In this document: in pieces, positions 1 to 12,395 of the stretch | Layout of the letters: each line of letters starts with the position of its first letter | How positions within the stretch are numbered: the stretch's first letter is position 1 | Assembly: GCA_033030425.1 (NCBI GenBank) | Contig: JAUFSD010000008.1 | Coordinates: 434,001-498,000 of the forward strand | Source of the DNA: Verpa conica | Taxonomy: Eukaryota > Ascomycota > Pezizomycetes > Pezizales > Morchellaceae | Direction of reading: 5' to 3' | DNA: 64,000 nucleotides | Position numbers and translations under genes: made by a program | Notes under the pieces: generated by a model | What the model saw: only the letters and a program-made list of their open reading frames with translations | Databases searched by the model: none | Told to the model about the DNA's origin: nothing

Positions 1-931
1 CAGGCATGCGGTTTGGAGTGTCGAAGATACCATAAAGCATATCAGCTAATTCAATAGCCTTGTCAAGCAAGATCTGATGCTTTTCGCCAGAGACATCATA
101 TGCCCCTATCAGGCCCCCGAGGTACCTGATAACCGTCTCAAAAACAGGAATTGTTTGCATGGGTGTGGTAGTGAAATCGATTTTGCCTGTCGCTTCAACA
201 GCCTCCAAAAACTCGTCTTCGAGTCCCATGATCCACAAAGTGTCGAGAGAATCTACCAAGGTTGCCCCCCAACCGCCGAAAGGATCCTTATAAGACTTAC
301 TCATAGGCATGATCTCATCGTGACCCCAAGCATACGCCCTGTAACCCTTCCATGCATGCTTCATAGCGTCCCTGACAGCATCCTGCCTTTCAACACGTAC
401 TTTGCGCTTGGTATCACTCTCTTTGGCAAATGAAGCTTGTATCTGGGGAAGCTCCTTATATTTTTTAGGCAATGGGATGATTGATTCTTTAGGTATGGGG
501 TAATGCTCTGGAGATTTCTCCCAGTGCCCATGCTTTGGAGGGGAAGCATTGGGCTTCTCGATGAGGGGAGTCTCCGCCTTCTTTGGTACATCTGCGGGCT
601 CCGGTAATGGTGTATTCACAGTATCCGCAGGTTTCGGCGGGGATTCTTTGTCCGCAGGTGGAGGTTTTTTCTGAGGCTCAGAAGGTCGAGGGGTCGGTTT
701 CTCTATGGGTGGGATTTCAGGTGGTGAGATTGGAGTTTCGACTTCGGCTATTGGCTGCTGTACATCTTGTGTATTGGGCTTCGATACTGTAGCTGTATAT
801 TCCCTCAACTTTTCGACAGAGAATGCATTGGTGGTATCACCGAAAGAGTAGAAATGAGAAAACACGATGATCGCGATAACGGCAAAGAGAACCAGGGATC
901 TATAGCGTCTAAGACGCACTATTCCCAACAT
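1..931 (-). CDS. ER mannosyl-oligosaccharide alpha-1,2-mannosidase (GH47), 5' part only
   Basis: Trims mannose from N-glycans in the ER as a type II membrane glycosidase. The frame is open from the ATG at 931 down to the window edge, so about 310 N-terminal residues are present and most of the catalytic domain lies outside. Residues 1-10 are basic, 11-29 form a hydrophobic anchor, and a Pro/Glu/Lys-rich stalk of about 120 residues follows. The GH47 barrel then starts with [32 protein letters not shown] and DTPNRMP, which are class I mannosidase signatures. An in-frame stop lies just upstream of the ATG, which fixes the start. No intron is seen in the visible part. The catalytic acids are not in the window, so activity cannot be judged. 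A Golgi paralogue is an alternative to the ER enzyme. Confidence 0.9.
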   Translation of the reverse strand, partial: MLGIVRLRRYRSLVLFAVIAIIVFSHFYSFGDTTNAFSVEKLREYTATVSKPNTQDVQQPIAEVETPISPPEIPPIEKPTPRPSEPQKKPPPADKESPPKPADTVNTPLPEPADVPKKAETPLIEKPNASPPKHGHWEKSPEHYPIPKESIIPLPKKYKELPQIQASFAKESDTKRKVRVERQDAVRDAMKHAWKGYRAYAWGHDEIMPMSKSYKDPFGGWGATLVDSLDTLWIMGLEDEFLEAVEATGKIDFTTTPMQTIPVFETVIRYLGGLIGAYDVSGEKHQILLDKAIELADMLYGIFDTPNRMP

Positions 932-3900
932 ATTGGGCCACTCTGCGACGTTGAGGACGCGTAAGCAGTAATAGTACTATTTGGTGAGGAGGTGATAAAT
1001 AGCGGCCGTCCTCGTTCTTGTTGTCGGTGTCGTGGGCTTGAAGGTGAAGTCGACGACAATAGTCACGGCTCACTCAAGAGTACAGCGGATAAGGGGGCAC
1101 AGACACCAGCCTATCCCACTGGAGGATAATCCTCTTGGCCCTTGGCACCATTCAGTGCCGATGAGTATACCTACAGCATGGATTTTCGTTGGTAATCTTA
1201 TTCTCTGGGGGAATACTTCCGTCTAGTCCCCGCATCCCTCTCTCCCACCCGGTGGCCGCTTCGCGGCACCACTGGTATACCTAGGCGTTGAAAGGATCTG
1301 TATAAATTGACCTGGGCGTATGCACGGAATTAGGTTTGTCAAAAGAAAAACCTGATATCACAAAAGGTTTGCGCTCATTCCAGCAGTTGAATAGCTACAA
1401 ATATTGTTGTTACCCGACTTTAGTATCTTCATTTAGGGCATCGCGTAGGATCCGGGTGCACTAATTAAGGGGTGGTTTAAAAGGAGGATAAATAGCGGCA
1501 CATAAATCCCCGAGATGTGGCGATCTCGGAAGTGCATACGCCAGAACCCGCGACAAAGCAGATAGTTATCCTAACCACGGTATAGCGGCTGGAGTCAAGA
1601 AGGGCCTATAGATTATGGCGTTCTTTGCTTGTGCAACACCCTTCTCCACACACTCCAATTGGACACCGTTCTATCAATGTTTTTTGGCTGCGGTCGACTG
1701 GCTATGTAATTCTGAACTTATCTACTACATGTACCTCCTGGTACGCTTATATTATACATAGAGGGCATAATCATCCTAAACAGAAGTAATTATATGCATG
1801 TATACTGAAGGCTCAGTACTACTCTTCATAATCCTCCACAATAAAGATGGATGTTAGCCAGTTTGATAGGTCCGGTTACCTACAACGACCTACCTATTCA
1901 TAAGGATGCTGCTATTGCTAGAACCTTGTCTTTAATCAATACGACTCAAAGCATATCACCGCCAATTCTTTTTTTAGAATTTTTATACCTTGATTCCTAT
2001 AACGCAGTAGGCCTTCCTACACTATTCCCCTCTTCGCCGTTCTTTCTACTATAGCACCATATAATATAATCTTTCGGTAAGGGTTTGAGATCGAGATGGC
2101 CATGGGGCCATACCCTTAAAATTAAAATCAGGTTACCTATAGTTAAATCATCTAGATTTTCTTGAAAAGCCCTAGTATAGGCTTCAATATAGAAAAGGGG
2201 TGCGGAACCGAGAGTCGTACACTTATATGGAGATTATATTATAGAAAATCACTTTTAAAAAACTAAACGAGACACCTGGTTTTATGAGTAGTTCTAGTTA
2301 TTACATATATTGAACTAATCACCAATCATCTTGGTCCAACTACATCACCTATGTAGAAACGCACCGACATGATATCGCTGACTGAATATAGAATAAAAAC
2401 AGTTTGGCATACGCACGAGTTGGAACATACTCTTAGTTACCTCTAGACAAAGCTCAAATATAAAACAGCTGTTTCAGCTGTTGGTAAGCAAGGACCCAGC
2501 GCATTGTTATCCTAGCGCTATTTACGCTGTAAGGGGCTTGTTTGAGACTAGAGAAGCTTCCTGGAATGATAAGAGGTGTAAGCAGAATATTGTAAAGAAT
2601 ACGGTAGCGTTGACTGTTATTTCAGAACACGAGAAAGTATCCAAGAAACCAACCTAAGAAACGCCTTCTACAAAACTTTAGACAATATACCAGCAGACTA
2701 TATATGGCGGAACTGTTAAAGCGCGGTCGTCCTATAAGAATATGTAAATAGAGCGAACCTATATTTTTATAGAGAAGATATTCTTATAGGAGAACACTAG
2801 TACTCATAAAATAACCCATGTCCGATCCTGAACACATTCTTATAAGGCGAATATTCTTATAGCCCGAATTCTTATAGGGTGACTGTGCTGTATGTCCAAT
2901 TTGTCTCCTAATTCTACCGGGTTTGGGCTTAATAAGGAATATATACTAGCTTATTATTGGTTTTGTTTTGCTTTAGAAGCTATTTTTTAAGAACTGGATT
3001 ACGCTATAATTACCCTGCCCAATGTGCCTAGAATTCTAGAATTTTAATAAGCTTCTTCAAGGACGGGGTATCTACCCTATAGGGCCTAAACTTGTAAGGT
3101 AGCAGCCAACTTAAAATTCTCAAAGTTAACTTGTAAAAAAAACCTCTAACTAGTGCCGGGTATCAACGGGAGTTTCCCCAAAGTTAGTTGCGGTCATGTC
3201 GGTGCATAGCTAAAGCCGGGGCTGATTAGTTGGTGGGATCCGGATCCGAAGCATCACCTATTATTTTTTGCCAAACCTAGCTAAGCCCTTGCAGATTATA
3301 CTTGTTCTTGTCCTAGTTTCGTAGGGCATGCCACTTGATCGTCAAAGATCGTCAAAGATTAGTGGGAATATTCAAGGTGTTTTTGGGCCTGGGTCTAAAG
3401 TCCTGTTAATACTTCCCGTATGATTCTACTAAATAATCATGCTATTTAACATTACTATAATGTATTTAAATGAAGAGGCCGTCTGCGTTCTTTTGAGCCT
3501 GTGGCGTAAGAGTTGTCTTACCAATCCTTATACGAATCAGTATGCTGATCATTACCCTGTATTGAGGTGCCTATATGCTTGGCGCTTTCCTTATTGGGGA
3601 ACCTGGTTAAATACGATGTCCCTCCGCTTCAACCCCCTGACCGAAACTCAAAAGCGTTGCAGGATCTACGGAGCTATAGCCGCGGTGCAGCGGGGACATT
3701 GTACCGGTATGTATCCAAGCCTATTTGCTTGTGTGAGAGAATACATCATGGGACTTGTTTTGGGTGCATGACTGTTGTTGGTTGCTGAAGACGTCAGCGC
3801 GTGCGTCGAGGCTCGCGCGAGGGACTTGGCACTTCCCAGCCACGCCATCCATTGATCTCAAGAGTCGTCGTCGTCTCTCGCCTTCTCTTCTTCTGCCCTC

Positions 3901-3999
3901 ATCACCATCTGACTGAGTACTCAACTTGGTCTTTTGTTCTCATTTTCTTATAATCACTCTAAACTTACTCTATCATAACTAGAAAATAACGCGTTAATC
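932..3999. other. Intergenic, AT-rich, no gene seen
   Basis: Spacer between the divergent mannosidase and aspartyl protease genes. It holds short ORFs on both strands with no recognisable protein content, a palindromic repeat element at 2720-2889, and one copy of a dispersed 20-bp palindromic motif at 1728-1747. The last 200 bases before 4000 are pyrimidine-rich and probably form the promoter and leader of the protease gene. Confidence 0.6.
2720..2889. repeat. Inverted-repeat element, MITE-like
   Basis: The ends match as inverted repeats of about 24 bp: GCGCGGTCGTCC at 2721 against GCACAGTCACCC read from the other end, both followed by CCTATAAGAAT. All mismatches between the arms are transitions. 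The interior repeats the unit ATTCTTATA several times in both orientations. No coding capacity and no clear target duplication were found, so the element class is unknown. Confidence 0.5.
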
Positions 4000-5479
<1,480 letters not shown>

Positions 5480-8400
5480 ATCGGGCATAGAATCGTACTT
5501 TCGCATAACGTAATTGGCAAGCTGGGACTCATGACTGAGGAGGTTACGTACACAGGGTAGTTTTGTAATGGAATATGACTTAGTTTGGGGTTTCGGTACT
5601 GTTTTTATTTTTTATTTGCGAAGGCGCCGGGCCTTGTAACTTGCAGCCACGTGCCTATTATTGAGTAGCTAGTATTAGCCTATGGAATTTTTATGCCTTT
5701 ATACTATGGCCTTAGACTGGTGACCTAGATCTTGACCACTAATAGGGCCATACATGTGAACGTAGTAGTTACCCCACTTCTATCGATGGACTGTCAAGCC
5801 TTATACAATAGACCTTACTACATTTACGTGACCCCCAAGCTATAGAATACCAGAAGTCAGACCCAAGTCATACTCAGCTACTCTATCTCAATCTTGTTAA
5901 CAGGATAAGCATCTACGTTATTTACACATACTATTTTCTATTTGAGGTTCTTATTTTTCGGCTATACATAGCATTATAAAAACAATTTAAGATGACTAGC
6001 TATTATAGCCTATGTAATCTAGTCTTATATCTGCACTTAAGCGTTATGGAGCACAATATTCCTTCCTCAGTACAATATTTAGCCTTATATAGGGGCCAGT
6101 TTGTTTTACGCCTCTTGCGCTCCTTATACTGACTTTATTATATAAGTCTTATACTAGATTTAGCACAGCCAGAAGACGTATGGAAATCCCTTGGTCTCTG
6201 TTTAAATCTTAATTAACTTCTACATCACATAAAATCGCCTGTATTTACTACCAGGTGCCAGGACGAGCAGAGCTTTCTCAGTTTATTTCCCAAGGCCAGG
6301 GGTAAAGTTCAAAATACTTAAGCTCCTTGTTGAATTTTATATTTTGATATCAGTCTGACAGCAGCTTGAATAAGCTAGGTATCCCTTTTGCGCTATTTGG
6401 GGATCCCTGGGCCCAGAAAACATCAAGTGGAGGTGTCTGTACGGTCACAAAATCTCAGAAATATGATCAGCTAGGCTCTGAGATAATTCATAATTCCTAA
6501 ATTTGACGTATTGGCTTAGTCCCATTAATAGCTTAACCCCGAGATTTATGTAGTAATTTAATCATTCATAAATCATTATCTCTTATCCAAGCTCCAAGAA
6601 ACCTTAGGGAGAGCTTTCCCTAAATTTACTTAACTATTTTTCCTATCTTCTAGAGATAGTAAACAGGGCTACTACTGCGAAGTGAGAAGACAACCCCTGC
6701 TGTGCCAAGTATGCGTAGGTTATAGTAAAGAAAGAACGGTATAAATGCAGTGTCATGTAATTTATGTACTTATTGAAGTAAAGAGAAAATAAATATAATG
6801 TGTTTTTTTATGAGAAGTGCGTCATAACCTTTGGTTTTCATGTCTGCAAAAGAAATACTATAGGTAGTGAATCATTATAAATCACTCGTTTGATTCGTAA
6901 ACGCCAAGTAGGTCATATGAATGAATTAATCATATATATATGGAGCCATAGGGCTAAGGTATTCGATACAAAATAAGTCGTGGCCTGATAGCAGTATATG
7001 TAAGATGGTTTCTCTGGCTCCGCTGTGACTAGCTTCCCGTATTCTTTCAAACATCATCGGTCGAATTAGATAGAGCGAGCTCCTAGTCTTTGCATCTCCA
7101 CACATAGTAATGATTGTCCCTCCTGGCTTTTAACAGCTCCTAAGAGAATATCCGCGCAGTTCGGTCTGGGAATACTTACCGGTATATTCCTATTAGTAAT
7201 CTCTAAATATTATAGTAATAACTACTATATACGGGGGGACATATTACATTATTGTGTCGGACCGAAAGGAGGAAATGTGTCTAAGCTTTCTTTGTCATAA
7301 TCGCATGATAGCATAGTCACCGTCATTAATTATTCTTTTCTGAGGACTTACTTGGTGTCTCCGGTATCTTTTCAAGGGTGACTTTAGTACATTTAATAGG
7401 TTTATTACCTCGCCAAGATACCTAGATAATACTAGGAAGGTAGTCGACTGGAAGGTGGTATTGCAAGCCCGAGCCCTACGGTCTCTCTTACCATTAGATG
7501 GACCACACCTTTGTTCTGGCCTCCAATGTTCAGTGATAGTCTCTTAGAATAATGGTAATGCCCAATCCCGAGAAAGCTAGCGGGAGATATAGAAGATTTG
7601 TGTACTCTCCCAACAATGGGCTAGACAGCGAGGATGTATAGACGGTTCTAATAGATACTTCTGGCCTCCACTTGGCGTTGAGACTGTATTGGGCCACATA
7701 TACAAATTGTTTTTGTAAAAAAACTTCTCAAAATTGGCCATAAAAAAACTAGTATGAATGAGAAGCCTGCCAAGAAATACGAACATATATATCAATATGA
7801 CAAACATCCTTAAAGAAAATTAAAGAAAATATCTATTTCAGTAAACATTTAAACATTTATTGCTTTTTTCCTGACTAAATGTAAAGGCAATTAATAGACG
7901 GGCCCATAAAACGAACCTAGAGCATAGGGTTTTTTTTTAGAAGAGTCCAGAGCAGAAATAGGGATCGATAAAGCCAAAGTTTCCCCCTCATACCGCCTAT
8001 AAATTAGGTTTATAAGTACTTTATCATCTGAAATCTATAATTTTTACGGCCTTTCCAGAAGCCCGTCACACCACAGGCGGGCCCATTAGATAACTAGAAT
8101 TCACCTTACCCCACTTGCATTAGTATGGTTGCCTTCCCTTTTTGACCGATGATCAAATCATGTATGTGCACATGCACCCCAAAAACCCTGTTATAGAGGA
8201 TAGGCGAGCGGTTGGCAACGTTTGGGATGATCGACAGCTTAAACACCCTTCCCGAAGCCTTGGCTTGTCCCAAGACTACCCCACTTCAGAGATGATCTCC
8301 TTGCATGTGGTCTCTCGGCAGAGCCAAAAAGCTTACTTACTTGCATAATACATGTAGTTTATGAGCAAAGTCTGGAATCGGAAAAGCCCCTGCAGGAATG

Positions 8401-9240
8401 GCACATTCGATATAAATTCCAGATCTTCGGGACCAGATCTACAGTGTTCCCGTACATTGGCGATCGCGTCCGCTGGAATAAAACGGCCATTGTAGATCCA
8501 TAACCCCCCTGTTCATCTAGCATCTCGTTATTCTGGTACCGAACATTGGAGTCGGTGCCGGGCTATTACTTGCTTTTCGTTTCATGCTTATTAATTAGGG
8601 CTCTTTGGTAGCTAGTGATGTTCCTATATTTATGCTATATAGGCTGTGGATGTTCTACATTACTCTTGGATCATTACTTATCACTCGACGTTAGCAGACT
8701 ATCATAGTTTGTGTTTATATCAAAAAAATATTTATGAAACAGATTTCATCCCTCGGTATAGTTCATATATTTCCACTTATTTATATAGAAACACAATTAC
8801 ATATATCTAGTATATTTATTCATAATAATAATTTTACTTCATGTCCGCGAATTACGATCTATTAGATGTCCATACTGTATACCGGCCAAAAGCATAATTC
8901 CTTATCAGTTTCACTCCAAAACAATCCGTTGTTTATTACTTCATTTTAGTCAACTGGTCTTGCTTCTAAAAATTACCCTCTGGTGTGACCTATAATTATG
9001 CGGGATCTTCCGTCCTGCGGGGTTTAAAAGAAACGAAAAATTCCCCCCAAACGTCACTACAAATGACTTCATAGATTGTGGTAGGTATATGATCGACATG
9101 TTATATTTTTGTCTCGGGCATTGGATGACCACTTGACGTATTTCATGCGCCACAGCTTTGATTAACTGATAGAGTTTGTGTTCCTTTTTCAAAGTAAAAA
9201 CCCCTACGAAATTATCCCTGAAACTGGTTTGCAGCCTGTG
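5480..9240. other. Intergenic, AT-rich, no gene seen
   Basis: Long AT- and TpA-rich stretch. The few ORFs (for example 7577-7807 and 8950-9249, minus strand) are short, compositionally plain and match no family I know. The composition is compatible with old repeats eroded by RIP, but no terminal repeats or transposase remains could be picked out. Confidence 0.5.
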
Positions 9241-12200
9241 CTCGGCCACCGGTAGACGTTTTTAGCAAATTGTAATTGAACATGTAAGAGCCTTGAAGCC
9301 CAAGCAATGATCGACACTTGCCGCCGACGTCATTCAAAAAGGGGCATGAGGGTTTTGACATATTGCTTACCGAGTCAGAGGTGAGGTTATGCTTTATGCG
9401 GGTCTATTACTGCCCCCACACCATGACGTATGACAAGACATCATACTAGCCCAACCACACCGTTACCGAGTGATATTTTGTGAGAAAGAATGAAAAGTGC
9501 GATTCGCCGGCATAACGTGATGGTGGTCAGCTTTGTATGTCATTTGGCCATCAGTTCACTTGAGATAAATATTGTGCCCCTACCTATAGTTTACTTAGAT
9601 ATCGCCCATTCGGATATCATGTGTTTATGATGATGGAATGTATTTCAGGGCTCGTCCGCAATGGTTGATGTCGTCATTATTGCCAACCATGGGATTGGTT
9701 TAGCCGCAAACACGCCCAGGGCCCCTCACCTCTTGCCGAGCCAAACCTTGCTTCCCGAAGAATACCCTTCACCGCTTCTCTGGTACCGTGCAGCAGGCAG
9801 CTTGCATCAACTTGCAGGAGGAAACAATAATGCTCTTCACAGGGGTAATTACATACCCCGAGGAGCACACATCTTCAGATTGCGCAATTAAATTGGTTCA
9901 CCCCGGATGAAAGCACACCGACCCTTTCATGTCGCTTCTTACATCACAGTACGGATATGGTGGTGCGCCCTTTTCAATCACGATGTCTCACCCCCCACAG
10001 GCCGTAGGAGTCCGGCAGTGATGGTCTGGGATCGGGCTGGGGTCGGTTTAGTCTGACGAGATGGTTTCCATAATTCTAAACCAGCCAGGTGCGTCCGTGG
10101 CTTGGCAGGTGAAACAGTGTGATTTTAATACTAACACCAGTACCTCTTCATATCATTTGTGGACCATTCGGGCCGATACAGCATGTTGAGAATACCTAAA
10201 CCGTTGTCCGGTGCATCGTGTTCAGAACACGTCCACCCGGCCCCCCCGGGCCATGAAATAACGTTGTCTCGCCCTCGGGAGTTTCACATTTAATTCTCGG
10301 GTTTATGACGTCATATTGTAGGACTACTGACAATTGGGATCTTTGGTGTATCGATTTCGGGGAAATGATGCTAGTCAGATAAACGACTCTGGAAGGCTGC
10401 AGCAACAGTAAGACATGTAATTATAGAGTCTCCTCTGTTTATCCCTGACGTTTATTTAGATGTTATACGTTGAGTCGAGGCGCATCTCACATATCATTTT
10501 TCTTAGAGGGTCCATTCAGATATCCCACTCCACAGTAGTACTCGGGGTTGCTGCACAATTCACAGCGTATTCTTCAGCCTGCAGATAGCTTAAGCCTATG
10601 CATGCCACCTATACCATTTGATATTGCAGGTGGGTCCTGAACTTTGGAAAGGGGCGGTAAAATGGAATGACGGAGGTGCACTAGAAGGCCCTACCGATAT
10701 CATTGCCAACAGAGACGGGCCTTTGCATCACACATCGCTGCAGGTCCTTTCGTATTGGTTGGTAATTGTCAGGGTAAGCGGACGCAGTCTCTCGGGAATC
10801 GAGATGTCTCGTCGATTAGCATGCGAGTTCTATGGTCCAGAGAAAATATTTTTAATTCGTGGCCGGAGGCGAAAAAAGCAACAGTATCAAATAACTTTAG
10901 CTGAGCAGCACCTTCCCGAACCCTTAACAAATATGATTCAGTAGTCCTTATTTATTCCCCGCATCGCATTCCGGGTCCCAGGTGTCAACGGTCTGCAGCT
11001 GTGATCCACTGCCGCGAGCGCAGGAGGAAGTTGTCAACTGAGCCTCTTGATGGCCTGTGCTTGGCGCCCGACGGCCGCCGAGTTTTCCTCGTGACTGCTT
11101 TGGACCCGTATACGGTACCGGTACAGGGCCGTACTCCACAGTTCTCCACTCTCGGATGACGTAGTGTTTTCACGTGTGTGTTATACGCCACATTTCGGAC
11201 GATAATGTGTGGCAAGGCCAATCAGGAGGGTTTATAGCGCCGAGCATGAAGTTTTTCCTGTGGCTCACTAGCGATCGATGTCAACGCGGTGATCGGATTG
11301 CGGTTAGAGGTGGACCTAGTAGCATGATCGGACGTGACAAGGCAGCCTCACTCGCCTCCACACTGTGGGCTACAGATACAGTGCACACCACACCCCCTTC
11401 TGTTGAGACTCCGAGTCTGCGGTTTGGGTCCATCTCTTTGAGAATGGAAGAAAGAGATCAGCAGAAGTGAGGTCAACTTGCAGATGCGCGTCGGCCAGGA
11501 CACGCGTTCGCCAGAGTGAAGTTCCTAATTTTACTCGTTGAACTGTTACAATCTTCAGCTTGTTAGGTGCGTTGAAGAGTTAGATGGATATGCCGGTAAA
11601 AGCCGAGGTTTTGATCGATCGAGGCCTTATTCCCTACTGGGGCCTAGGGTGGTACTGGGCCCCTGGCCTAAGTAATTCTTCGATATGTCTGTTTAAAAAC
11701 CAATTCTCGAGGCTTCTAAAGCTAGCAAAACGGGAGGGAAAGGGTCTGGAAAAAGGGTGACGAAAAAGGTCACAACATCTGAAATAGTAATAATGTATGT
11801 AGAGTTAAAGTGATAGGTCTTTTAAGTTGTTATATTTTTTTCATGACACTGGTCATTTACAACTAAATGTACAGTACATATCTGTACAAGGACAACCCCG
11901 CGTACGACCAGTCCCCCGCGTTTCTCTGAAATAAAAGAGCGGAAGGTATCAGCAGCAGAGCAGTTAGATGGTTCAGACATACAGAAAAGACAACGGAGTG
12001 TGGGAGGGGAGCGGAAGACCCGCAGTCTAAGCGTTAATATTACCATCGCCATCCTTCCCCGCTGTTGGCATTATCCACTTAAATACGCAGTTTCCTACAT
12101 ACGCACTTGCTTGGGTATTGGGACTGACTTATCTGCTGTGCCGCGCCACACCTTTGTACCCCGTCCATCTATTTTGCCATTCTTGGGTGCATGCAAATCT

Positions 12201-12395
12201 CGCAAAGCTCCATTTGAGAAAAAAAGGAAAGTGAAAGAAGCAGCAGCGAAAAGAAAGGCCTCCTGCTTCTATCCCCATGCGACCCGGCTTCTCTTGATCC
12301 TACATCATTCAACTCTTCCCCACAGTATTTTAACTCATCAAAATCTCCATTTCCGTGATCAACTCTTTACCTGGTATCTTTTTCGTTGATCAGCT
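9241..12395. other. Gene-free block of higher GC upstream of the grainyhead-like gene
   Basis: Base composition rises relative to the preceding 4 kb and CpG is common, yet ORFs remain short and overlap on both strands (9661-9891, 10618-10944, 11174-11470). TGACGT-type sites occur at 9326, 9424, 10306 (full TGACGTCA) and 11157, with CACGTG at 11171. The last few hundred bases, C/T-rich with a CTTTACC-type leader, are probably the promoter and 5' leader of the gene starting at 12396. Confidence 0.4.

Noticed and set aside
3439..3924. Four overlapping ORFs (110, 73, 60 and 67 codons) upstream of the aspartyl protease
   Set aside because: They overlap in several frames and on both strands, show no conserved motif and run into the protease leader.
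10618..11470. Plus-strand ORFs of 108 and 98 codons in the gene desert
   Set aside because: No recognisable domain, no clear splice continuation, and competing minus-strand ORFs of similar length. Kept only as part of the composition-shift finding.
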